This document shows positions 34,164-41,417 of a DNA stretch of 64,000 nucleotides, one piece after another. Where the stretch lies: positions 3,578-67,577 of the forward strand of contig JAHEXH010000001.1 of assembly GCA_023252235.1 (NCBI GenBank), in the 5' to 3' direction. Origin of the DNA: Nitrosotalea sp. Lineage in GTDB: Archaea > Thermoproteota > Nitrososphaeria > Nitrososphaerales > Nitrosopumilaceae. Under the pieces are notes generated by a model. The model did no database searches. It was not told the origin of the DNA and saw only the letters and a list, made by a program, of their open reading frames with translations. The translations under genes were made by a program, and so were the position numbers. The first letter of the stretch is position 1. The number at the start of each line of letters is the position of its first letter.

Positions 34164-35386
34164 TTTTTCATCAAAACTTTGTGCATAATATCTAGACCTT
34201 CATGTATCTGCTCCCTTGTAATTATCAATGGAGGTATGATTCTCATTGATTTTTGACCTGCACCCAAAGTCAATAATCCATGTTTGAATAACTCTGTAAG
34301 TTTTTTATCACGACGGGATGTTGTATCAAATTCCACACCAACCATGAGGCCTAACCCTCTGATGTCTTCCACTCCCTTCTTTCCAGTCATTTCCATCAAA
34401 CCCTTCTTGAGTATTAGACCCATCTTTGTTGCATTGTCTAATAATTTATCTCGTTTTATTACCTCGATGACTCGTGCACCGACTGCCATGTCAATTCTGT
34501 TTCCTCCTCCCCACGTGCTTGATAACACTGATCTTTGACCTGGATCAAATCTTTTTTCATATGCAGTAGCTCCTATCTGTAATGCCTTTGCAGTACTCAT
34601 GATATCTGGTTTGATTCCATAATGCTCAAAAGCCCACCACTTGCCAGTATGCCCTATTCCAGATTGAACTTCATCCAAGATTAGTGGAACTCCATACTTT
34701 GTTGCAAACTTTCTTAGATTTGAAATAAATTTTTTACTTGCAACATTGTAACCTCCTTCACCTTGGATTATCTCCGTTAGGATAAATGCAATTTTATTTT
34801 CTTTTAGCAAATTTTCTACAGCGTCAATTTCTGGATCATCATCTTTTACACAGAACTTGATTCTCTTGGATGGGAATTCAGGAAAGTTGTATTTCTGGAC
34901 AGGTCTGCTATGTGTAAAACTAAGAGCTCCTAATGTTCTTCCATGAAATGCTCCAGTACAAGAAATTCCAGGAAGCGGACCATTCTTTCTATAGGCAATC
35001 TTTATTGCATTTTCAACTGCTTCTGCACCACTATTTATGAAAAATGTCTTAAAACCTACAGGTAAGATAGTTGAAATGTTTTCTGCAAGGTCAGCATGTT
35101 CTTGACAATAAAAATCCTGACCTGCTATCTTGTATGTACCATTTGATGAATATGCCGCAAGTATTTCTATGATATCTGGATGCGAATACCCTAAAGGACA
35201 AGCTCCAATGTTTGATGTAAAATCAAGATACTTGTTGCCATCCACATCTTCGATGATGCAATTATGTCCATGTGAAACAACTAGTGAATACATGAATGTT
35301 GAATCATAAGCATGTTTTTTCATTGTGCTAATGACACGCATGGCTTTTGGCCCTGGTATTTTGTCTCTTGTTTCTATGTTCTTCAT
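34160..35386 (-). CDS. class III aminotransferase (GABA/ornithine-type)
   Basis: A 408-aa PLP enzyme. It has F-I-N-S-G-A-E-A-V-E-N-A near 117-128, I-L-D-E-V-Q-S-G-I-G at about 236-245, and the Schiff-base lysine K267 in S-T-A-K-A-L-Q. The family includes 4-aminobutyrate, acetylornithine and lysine-6 aminotransferases, and the substrate cannot be fixed from sequence alone. It is divergent from the tRNA-Leu region by about 120 bases. ATG start at 35386. Confidence 0.92.
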   Translation of the reverse strand: MKNIETRDKIPGPKAMRVISTMKKHAYDSTFMYSLVVSHGHNCIIEDVDGNKYLDFTSNIGACPLGYSHPDIIEILAAYSSNGTYKIAGQDFYCQEHADLAENISTILPVGFKTFFINSGAEAVENAIKIAYRKNGPLPGISCTGAFHGRTLGALSFTHSRPVQKYNFPEFPSKRIKFCVKDDDPEIDAVENLLKENKIAFILTEIIQGEGGYNVASKKFISNLRKFATKYGVPLILDEVQSGIGHTGKWWAFEHYGIKPDIMSTAKALQIGATAYEKRFDPGQRSVLSSTWGGGNRIDMAVGARVIEVIKRDKLLDNATKMGLILKKGLMEMTGKKGVEDIRGLGLMVGVEFDTTSRRDKKLTELFKHGLLTLGAGQKSMRIIPPLIITREQIHEGLDIMHKVLMKN

Positions 35387-35510
35387 GTTTGTACTGTTAT
35401 GGTATAGTAAAATTTTCTAATAAACACTGGTATGAATTACTATGGGTGAAAACCCTAGAGGGTGATAAACCAAATCGCAAACAAAGACTGAGAAGAGAGA
35501 AAAAGAAAAA

Positions 35511-35609
35511 TGCAGAGGGTGGGATTTGAACCCACGAACCCCTAAGGGAAGGGATGTCTTATGGAAGATCTTGAGTCCCTCTCGGTTGACCGGGCTTCGG
35601 TACCTCTGC
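35511..35609 (-). tRNA. tRNA-Leu (CAA) with 14-nt intron
   Basis: The acceptor stem GCAGAGG pairs with CCTCTGC, discriminator A at 35511. The long variable arm and D-arm fit leucine class II. The anticodon loop CTCAAGA carries CAA. The stem pairs perfectly (AGGGA/TCCCT) only if 35556-35569 is removed as an intron just after position 37, the standard archaeal site. The gene lacks encoded CCA. Confidence 0.88.
35556..35569 (-). other. tRNA-Leu intron (14 nt)
   Basis: Located between positions 37 and 38 of the tRNA; TCTT and AAGA within it can pair, consistent with a bulge-helix-bulge splice substrate. The boundaries could shift by one base. Confidence 0.7.
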
Positions 35610-35673
35610 AACGAGAGATCCCTCTACTGAATATATAACTGAAACCGTATCTGTCTTGACTTTTTGAATGCTT

Positions 35674-35832
35674 TTACTGCTCGCTTACAATTTTCTCTGA
35701 CATGGCAGGCATGGTATAGAAAAATTCATCTTCAAAACCAAAATCCTGTTTTCCAGTCTTTCTTAATGCTTCAAAGTATCTCATACAGTTTGTGTAAAAC
35801 TCGTTTGATTTGGATTGATTGTTTGTTTGCAT
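35674..35832 (-). CDS. 52-aa hypothetical protein
   Basis: ATG 35832 to TAA 35674. Soluble, acidic C-terminus with D-F-G-F-E-D-E-F-F-Y-T-M-P; one cysteine. No known domain. Codon use looks like its neighbours, and the opposite-strand frame in this stretch reads poorly. It fills most of the gap between the tRNA and the peroxiredoxin gene. Confidence 0.5.
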   Translation of the reverse strand: MQTNNQSKSNEFYTNCMRYFEALRKTGKQDFGFEDEFFYTMPAMSEKIVSEQ

Positions 35833-35927
35833 GTATATGGGTTAAAAAAATCAGGTTTGTACCCTAATGTAAGAAATTTTAGACTCTGTTATTGCCTTTT
35901 TTTTATTAATTGTAGCACTAGAAATGC

Positions 35928-36365
35928 TTAGAGATTGGACAGACTTTGGACAAATTCTATATGATTTGAGGCACCCATGCCTTCTACTATGTTCTCAATT
36001 TTACCATTTAACCCGATTAGGTAGGTTATCCTCCTAGTGTACATTCCAAGAGCTCCTTTTGCGTCGTATAGTAGTGCCACTCTTCTTCCAGGATCTGATA
36101 GTATCTTAAAGGGGAGATCATATTTTTGGCAAAAGTCTGCATGTGACTCTTTATGGTCTTGGTTTATTCCAAAAACTTCATACTCTTTTGATATTTCTGA
36201 ATAGTGATTCCTTATACCTTTTACTTCTGCAGTACAACCTGGAGTATTGTTTTTTACATAGAAAAATAGTACTATCTTTTTCTTTCCAAAATAAGATGAG
36301 AGTTTTATTTTTTCACCAGTGTTTGACTCAAGTTCAAAGTCTGGTGCATGGTCACCTACTTTCAT
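35928..36365 (-). CDS. peroxiredoxin (Bcp/PrxQ-like)
   Basis: A 145-aa thioredoxin-fold peroxidase. The peroxidatic cysteine is C44 in N-N-T41-P-G-C44-T; the C-x4-C resolving cysteine of typical PrxQ is replaced (E-V-K follows), so reduction must use another partner or the second cysteine (F-C-Q-K). It removes hydrogen peroxide or alkyl hydroperoxides in the cytoplasm. It is the only gene between the tRNA region and sufC. Confidence 0.92.
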   Translation of the reverse strand: MKVGDHAPDFELESNTGEKIKLSSYFGKKKIVLFFYVKNNTPGCTAEVKGIRNHYSEISKEYEVFGINQDHKESHADFCQKYDLPFKILSDPGRRVALLYDAKGALGMYTRRITYLIGLNGKIENIVEGMGASNHIEFVQSLSNL

Positions 36366-36413
36366 ATTGTATTTTTAGAATTATGATTTGATATAGTTGT
36401 TGTAAGGAATTTT

Positions 36414-37190
36414 CTATTCTGTAGTTTCTTGAATTCCAAGCCAAGCATAGCCTTTTTGTTCCAATTCATCGGCAAGCTCCTTTGGACCTTCTTTTATCAT
36501 CCTTCCTTGTGCCATTACATGAACAAAGTCAAGCTTGTCTAGGAATTTGAGAATTCTTGCATAGTGTGTTATGACAATTACTGTTGCATCCTTTCTTGAA
36601 ACTGAACTGATGGCCTTTGCCACTGCTTGTACCGCATCAATATCTAAACCTGAATCTGGTTCATCGAGAATTGATATTCTTGGTTGGAGTACTGCCATCT
36701 GTAAAACCTCTGATCTCTTCTTTTCCCCACCGGAAAATCCTTCATTTAGATATCTTGATAGAAAATCGTGCTTTAGTCCTACTTCATCAAGATTTTTCTT
36801 GAGATAATTTTGAAATTCTCTAACTGTAAGGAAAACTTCTCTCTTTTCATCTGCAAGTGACTTGCTTAGTGCATTGTATGCTGTTCTTAGAAAATGTGAA
36901 TAGCCTACACCGGAAACTTCTGTTGGATATTGAAACGCCAAAAACAATCCTTTCTTTGCTCTTTCATCAGGTGAGAGATCAAGTATGCTTTCTCCATCTA
37001 GTAAAATATCTCCTTTTGTAACTTCATACTTTGGATGACCTAAAATTGTATATGATAAAGTGCTTTTACCAGATCCGTTTGGGCCCATGATGGCATGAAC
37101 CTCTCCTGGACCTGTTTTGAGATTTACTCCTTTGAGAATTTCTTTACCGTCTCTTTGTACATGGAGGTCCTTAATCTCAAGTATTGCCAT
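36414..37190 (-). CDS. sufC: Fe-S assembly ATPase SufC
   Basis: A 258-aa ABC ATPase. It has Walker A G-P-N-G-S-G-K-S-T, Q-loop, signature F-S-G-G-E-K-K-R, Walker B I-S-I-L-D-E-P and an H-loop H-Y-A. The F-S-G-G-E-K-K-R signature and the D-S-G-L-D-I-D segment are typical of SufC rather than a transporter. It drives the SufBD scaffold encoded at 6.7-9.5 kb, so the suf genes are split between two loci. Confidence 0.95.
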   Translation of the reverse strand: MAILEIKDLHVQRDGKEILKGVNLKTGPGEVHAIMGPNGSGKSTLSYTILGHPKYEVTKGDILLDGESILDLSPDERAKKGLFLAFQYPTEVSGVGYSHFLRTAYNALSKSLADEKREVFLTVREFQNYLKKNLDEVGLKHDFLSRYLNEGFSGGEKKRSEVLQMAVLQPRISILDEPDSGLDIDAVQAVAKAISSVSRKDATVIVITHYARILKFLDKLDFVHVMAQGRMIKEGPKELADELEQKGYAWLGIQETTE

Positions 37191-37308
37191 TGTGTTTACA
37201 AGATGATTTTGTATATATAATCTAACAAAAAATTAGCGTTAGCTAATTCTGATTCTAGGAATTTAGAATAATGACACTATGAGGGAATTATCTAAAAATG
37301 CATCTAGT

Positions 37309-37506
37309 TTAATCTTGATTATCTCTATGTTCATGTTTATGACACTTGCAACTGCATAACCAATAATTGTTTGATAGCATTCCGTGTTCAGCCCACCAAA
37401 AGTACACCCAATTACACCACCATGTATGTTCTCCATGTTGTCTAAACTCTGGCTTGATTTTACCTTCAGTCATATTTTCGCTATATTGTAAAGTTTTTCG
37501 TCTCAA
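37309..37506 (-). CDS. Trp/Cys/His-rich small protein (uncertain)
   Basis: 65 aa from 37506, or 54 aa from ATG 37473. The C-terminal part is rich in Trp and has C-S-C-K-C-H-K-H-E-H, which could bind metal. It lies between sufC and the b-type membrane protein, in a 356-base gap. The overlapping plus-strand frame at 37367-37591 is equally open, so I am unsure which, if either, is real. Confidence 0.35.
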   Translation of the reverse strand: MRRKTLQYSENMTEGKIKPEFRQHGEHTWWCNWVYFWWAEHGMLSNNYWLCSCKCHKHEHRDNQD

Positions 37507-37546
37507 AAGTATGTCGATTGCTAGTATGAAAATTCAAGTTTTGAAT

Positions 37547-38068
37547 TTAATCAAAATCTCCACCCATGATGGATACGTGCAAAATTACTAGGACAATGAG
37601 TAATACTGCAAGTATAAACTGACCATGAGATAACCTTCCAAAGAATTTCAAATTCTTTTCAGATGTATATTTTAGAACAATTCCACTTGCCATTGAAAAC
37701 GTCATTACTATTGCAAGAGAAAAAGATATGTAATCTAATCCTCTGACAAGCATAATTCCATGCATCATGCCTGCAAAAAATCCTACAGAATTTAGCATTA
37801 TATGAACGTCTAGTACTGGTTTGTAAAAAGATGTCAAGGAGGAAGTTGGTTCATATCCTCCCACTAGTTTCATGACCGGAAGTTTTCTTACGCCTTTAAA
37901 CACAACAAGTGAAAGATTTGCAACAATGCCTAAACCTATGGCAAGCCAACCAAGGGTGACTGCCGTATTGCTTCTTCCTTCATCATCGCCATATGCTATG
38001 GTTGGAATAAATGTTAATAATATTATGACTGTGATATTTAATTTTGATTTAGTAGAAAAAAGGTGCAT
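37547..38068 (-). CDS. four-helix membrane protein with paired histidines (putative b-type cytochrome)
   Basis: A 173-aa protein with a signal peptide (ending near A-Y-G) and four membrane helices. Histidines H89 and H103 sit 14 apart in one helix, and H148 and H164 16 apart in another, the spacing expected for two b hemes ligated across helices, as in cytochrome b561-like and ferric-reductase-like proteins. It is co-oriented with the next small gene, separated by 5 bases, and could act in membrane electron transfer. Heme binding is inferred. Confidence 0.65.
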   Translation of the reverse strand: MHLFSTKSKLNITVIILLTFIPTIAYGDDEGRSNTAVTLGWLAIGLGIVANLSLVVFKGVRKLPVMKLVGGYEPTSSLTSFYKPVLDVHIMLNSVGFFAGMMHGIMLVRGLDYISFSLAIVMTFSMASGIVLKYTSEKNLKFFGRLSHGQFILAVLLIVLVILHVSIMGGDFD

Positions 38069-38073
38069 GAATT

Positions 38074-38373
38074 TTACACCGTTGTTTTTGATGGTACTTT
38101 TCTTCGCATCTTATACACTTTCCATGCAGAATAGACAACAATACTTACTATTGCCGCAATTGTAGCATATAGTATCAAGTTTGAATTTGCATAACTTGAT
38201 GAATTGTTATTGTTTCCTTCACGTTCTGTATCTGTTGTTGTAGATGCAGATTGTTTTTCATAGACGTTGTTTACTCCTTCATTTGCCTCGTTTTCTGTTT
38301 CTGCAAGAACTAGTGATGGTGTACTTATGGCAAGTATGACTAATGCCATCATACCGTATGGATTGATTCTCAT
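38074..38373 (-). CDS. signal-peptide protein with C-terminal membrane helix
   Basis: About 99 aa from ATG 38373 (the longer frame from 38406 adds 11 residues). N-terminal signal (M-M-A-L-V-I-L-A-I-S-T-P-S-L-V-L-A), an acidic Ser/Asn/Thr-rich extracellular stretch, then a helix and a basic tail (K-M-R-R-K). Probably an outside-facing tethered partner of the bis-His protein that follows in the same direction. Confidence 0.6.
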   Translation of the reverse strand: MRINPYGMMALVILAISTPSLVLAETENEANEGVNNVYEKQSASTTTDTEREGNNNNSSSYANSNLILYATIAAIVSIVVYSAWKVYKMRRKVPSKTTV

Positions 38374-38409
38374 TGTTATGCCATTGTGCAATTTATAATA
38401 AAACAAATT

Positions 38410-38437
38410 CTACCATTTTCGCAAATGGGAATGGTAG
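38410..38437. promoter_or_regulatory. inverted repeat between divergent genes
   Basis: CTACCATT (38410-38417) and AATGGTAG (38430-38437), 8-bp perfect arms 12 bases apart, located between the minus-strand gene at 38373/38406 and the plus-strand gene beginning at 38454. Candidate operator, possibly for the ArsR-like regulator at 38.9-39.2 kb. Confidence 0.5.
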
Positions 38438-38453
38438 TTATCTTTTAACTACT

Positions 38454-38894
38454 ATGATTATCACATTAATCATGACAAGATCAAAAAAATCTCTTATTGC
38501 TATTGTTTCTATTCTTATGTTTGCAAATAGTGCAGCCTACTTTTATGCTGCTTATGGTGAAATGGGTGAGGCAACTGATGCAGGTGGGAAACTACAAACT
38601 CTGTTCTTTACAGCTTCAGGCATAATGTTTTTTCCACTAGGAATTTGGATGCTAAAAAATAGGATTTACAGTAGAGGACCATACGTCATATCTGTAATAA
38701 TATCCATCTCGTTAATCTTATTGTACGTGGCTTCCAGAACTATGCCTCTACCAGTAGTAGGTATACAGGAGGATGTTGGACCTTTGGATGTATTCAGCAA
38801 GATAATTCAAGGTGGAGTGATATCTCTTTCATTATTGTTACTACCTTATATCAAAAAGGAACAACTTGGAATTCTTAACGGGCAACCAAACTAG
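38454..38894 (+). CDS. four-helix membrane protein of unknown function
   Basis: About 146 aa from ATG 38454; ATG 38472 is also possible, while the frame extends upstream to 38373 without a clear signal. Three to four hydrophobic helices, short loops, and one basic stretch (M-T-R-S-K-K-S) at the N-terminus. No recognised family. It is divergent from the cytochrome-like pair and convergent with the regulator gene. Confidence 0.6.
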   Translation: MIITLIMTRSKKSLIAIVSILMFANSAAYFYAAYGEMGEATDAGGKLQTLFFTASGIMFFPLGIWMLKNRIYSRGPYVISVIISISLILLYVASRTMPLPVVGIQEDVGPLDVFSKIIQGGVISLSLLLLPYIKKEQLGILNGQPN

Positions 38895-38899
38895 ACAAT

Positions 38900-39241
38900 C
38901 TATTTCTCTGAGAATTTTTCCCAAAGCCTCTGAATTTTCTGATCCATTGTAAATTTCTCAATCTTGCAGGCAATTTCTCCGTCTTTGAATTTTATATCTA
39001 TTCCTGAGACAAGACTCTTGTAGTAACTTTCATCAAGACCCTCAAGCGTTCTAATCACCTTGGTCTTTTTTACTAGTCCTAGATTTTCTAAATTTTTTAT
39101 TTTTCTATAGGTGGTAGAACTTGGAATTCCAAGTTTATCTGATATTTCTTGTGCACTCATTTCATTTTTGGACAGTATGGAAAGTATCTTCCTGCTATAC
39201 TCATCCCCTAAAATGGATAAAATCTCGTCATCGTCTGTCAT
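38900..39241 (-). CDS. ArsR-type winged-helix regulator
   Basis: A 113-aa HTH protein: residues 10-75 read I-L-S-I-L-G-D-E-Y-S-R-K-I-L, I-P-S-S-T-T-Y-R-K-I (recognition helix) and a wing. There are no clear metal-sensing cysteine pairs, so it may be a redox or other sensor. It follows the small membrane gene at 39244-39516 in the same direction, 2 bases apart, as a two-gene operon. Confidence 0.8.
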   Translation of the reverse strand: MTDDDEILSILGDEYSRKILSILSKNEMSAQEISDKLGIPSSTTYRKIKNLENLGLVKKTKVIRTLEGLDESYYKSLVSGIDIKFKDGEIACKIEKFTMDQKIQRLWEKFSEK

Positions 39242-39243
39242 TT

Positions 39244-39516
39244 TTAGCTTTTCTTGACTGCCGTTATCAATACGATAAATCCAGCAATCTCAAACCCTTC
39301 TTCGATTATCTTTTGTAGACTTTCATTATCTAGAAATGCAAATGCATATTCTACAACAGTCTCTCCCAAGACCAATAGCGTAAAGCCTACTGCAAGAAGA
39401 ATCATCGGCTTGTATTTTGTTTTCTTGAATGCTTTGGCAGAAAAGAATACTAGTAAAAACCCAACAATCAGATGTGCTGCAAGAAGTATATATTCAATTA
39501 TTGATGATTCTGTCAT
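39244..39516 (-). CDS. three-helix membrane protein
   Basis: A 90-aa protein of three hydrophobic helices with a lysine-rich loop (F-K-K-T-K-Y-K) between the first two. Unknown function. It is immediately upstream of the ArsR-like regulator, which suggests the two act together as a membrane signal and DNA-binding pair. Confidence 0.65.
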   Translation of the reverse strand: MTESSIIEYILLAAHLIVGFLLVFFSAKAFKKTKYKPMILLAVGFTLLVLGETVVEYAFAFLDNESLQKIIEEGFEIAGFIVLITAVKKS

Positions 39517-39559
39517 TTCTACATCCTTTTTACAAATTTGCCTTCTTATAGCCTTGATG

Positions 39560-40084
39560 TTAGTCTTCGCCTAATTCCTTGTCAACTTTATCTTTGAGAG
39601 ATTTGTATTTTGTAAACCTCTTATTCCAATGTGAAAAGAATCTGTATTCCTTTATTGCAATCAGTAATAGGATTACAGCAAATATTATTGAGATTGTGAT
39701 GAATACTCGTAATCCGAAAAATATTGGCATGTTATGCGAACGATCTCCTCCCATCATGGGTAATTCTCTTATGACAGTGCCGTTTTCACTCACTAGTTGA
39801 AGGTGTGCTCCAGGTGTGTGTCTGAAATCAGGTTCATTACCTTGCGGTTGTGTTTCCAAATGCCTTATGTTGTATTCTGGATGTCCCAGTAAAACTCCTC
39901 CTAATAATAATGCAGCAGGTCCAAAAAATAACGCACTTGCAATAAAAATTAGAAATAAACGCCTTGAGCTGTTGGTGTGAGCTAAAAGTTCATCTAAGAT
40001 TTTTAAAATGCTGTCAGATTCTTTTTTCTCATTTTTATTTTCTGGATTATCTTTTCTAGAAGAGTTATCTTCAGGCTCTGACAT
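39560..40084 (-). CDS. two-helix membrane protein with extracellular domain
   Basis: A 174-aa protein: a charged cytoplasmic N-terminus (residues 1-40), a first helix (about 43-66), an outer loop of about 65 residues with G-N-E-P-D-F-R-H-T-P-G-A-H, a second helix and a charged cytoplasmic tail. Not recognised. It lies between two regulator genes on the same strand. Confidence 0.6.
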   Translation of the reverse strand: MSEPEDNSSRKDNPENKNEKKESDSILKILDELLAHTNSSRRLFLIFIASALFFGPAALLLGGVLLGHPEYNIRHLETQPQGNEPDFRHTPGAHLQLVSENGTVIRELPMMGGDRSHNMPIFFGLRVFITISIIFAVILLLIAIKEYRFFSHWNKRFTKYKSLKDKVDKELGED

Positions 40085-40121
40085 TTACTAGATCTCTCCT
40101 ATTTGCATTAAAAACACTTCG

Positions 40122-40427
40122 CTAACTTTGTTCTTGAACATGTTTCTCCTTCCTCGGAAAAATGTCTTCATATGGCTCTAGAATTAATTTACAAAACTCT
40201 CTTCCCTTCTGAGTTACGGCATATTTTATTATCTTTTTATTTCCCCATGCCTGTTCTGTCCTTTTTATGAAGCCTTTCTTCTCAAGACTTTCGAGAATGT
40301 CTTTATGTTTCATTAAATTCAAACCGCAATAGCTGAGAAGTGATGTCTGATTGAGTTCACCGTGCTCTGTTAATTTTAAAATAATGTCTTTTCGTATGTA
40401 AATTCTATCTCTATATTCATGTGACAA
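40122..40427 (-). CDS. winged-helix regulator (archaeal COG3432-type)
   Basis: A 101-aa HTH protein with the archaeal pattern I-Y-I-R-K-D-I-I-L-K-L, N-Q-T-S-L-L-S-Y-C-G-L-N, and wing K-K-I-I-K-Y-A-V-T-Q-K-G. These are dimeric transcription factors. It is upstream of the membrane genes on the same strand; the 240-base gap to the ABC transporter contains only promoter-like sequence. Confidence 0.8.
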   Translation of the reverse strand: MSHEYRDRIYIRKDIILKLTEHGELNQTSLLSYCGLNLMKHKDILESLEKKGFIKRTEQAWGNKKIIKYAVTQKGREFCKLILEPYEDIFPRKEKHVQEQS

Positions 40428-40667
40428 GTAATAATCTGATGCAATCTAAGTTGAGTATTAAGTTTTCAGAAATTATTTTTCTAACTAGAACTCATATCAC
40501 TAGTACATTTACCTTTCACTAACAATGTTCCTGAACAAGGTTTGACAACTGTTTTATTCAAAAATTAAACAAAAATGGTATGAATAGTAATCTCAGGTTA
40601 TGTAATTCCTTTAGTGATCATTTTTATGCATATCCAAGTCATTAGGTGAATTCTAAAGGGATTAATT

Positions 40668-41417
40668 TTGAGAAATGTGACAAAAGATTTGGTAGTTGAA
40701 AAAAACTTGCAAGATGAAAATATCGATAATGATTCTATCGCTTTAAGGGCGGAGAATGTATCAAAGATCTATGATACTTCTGCAGGTAAAGTTGTTGCAC
40801 TAGACAAGGTGAGTTTTACTATTAAAAAAGGCCAATTTGTATCAATTGTGGGGCCATCCGGAAGTGGAAAATCTACTGTACTTAACATGGTTGGCGCACT
40901 TGATAGACCTACCAGCGGAAAAATCTACATCGATGGAATTGATATATTTTCTATGAATGATTCTGAAATTGCCACACTTAGAAACAAACGTATTGGATTT
41001 ATTTTCCAATCGTTTAATCTTATCAATAGGACAACTGTTCTCAAAAATGTAAAACTTCCGGGGATTATTGCAGGTATGTCAAGTGATGTTGCAGACTTTC
41101 GTGCCTTGAAGATCTTGGAAGCACTTGGTATTGATGACAAGAAAAATCAAAAACCCGTAAATCTTAGTGGTGGGCAACAACAAAGAGTAGCAATAGCAAG
41201 ATCTTTGATTAATAACCCATCTATAATTTTGGCGGATGAACCTACTGGGAACTTGGATACAAAGACAGGTGATGATGTATTTGCAATGATGAAAAATCTT
41301 TCACACAAATTCAAGCGTACTATAATCATGGTAACACACAATCCTGAGCTTGCCGAATCTACAGATCGATCCATAATGTTACGTGATGGGAGGATAGAGA
41401 AAGATGTCATCAATTAG
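40668..41417 (+). CDS. ABC transporter ATP-binding protein (MacB/LolD-type)
   Basis: A 249-aa ATPase. Walker A is G-P-S-G-S-G-K-S-T, signature [11 protein letters not shown], Walker B I-L-A-D-E-P-T-G-N-L-D. The L-A-D-E-P-T-G-N-L-D form and the L-N-M-V-G-A-L-D-R-P-T-S-G segment are those of the MacB/LolD family. It starts at TTG 40668 (GTG 40677 alternative) and is followed by an adaptor-like protein and a FtsX/MacB permease, so it energises an export or surface-stress system. Confidence 0.9.
   Translation: MRNVTKDLVVEKNLQDENIDNDSIALRAENVSKIYDTSAGKVVALDKVSFTIKKGQFVSIVGPSGSGKSTVLNMVGALDRPTSGKIYIDGIDIFSMNDSEIATLRNKRIGFIFQSFNLINRTTVLKNVKLPGIIAGMSSDVADFRALKILEALGIDDKKNQKPVNLSGGQQQRVAIARSLINNPSIILADEPTGNLDTKTGDDVFAMMKNLSHKFKRTIIMVTHNPELAESTDRSIMLRDGRIEKDVIN

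Noticed and set aside
35664..35867. 67-aa plus-strand frame after tRNA-Leu
   Set aside because: The minus-strand frame at 35674-35832 reads as a more natural protein; the plus frame is rich in rare residues.
37367..37591. Plus-strand 74-aa frame opposite the small Trp-rich gene
   Set aside because: It overlaps the end of the bis-His membrane gene and the minus-strand candidate, and its composition is less protein-like.
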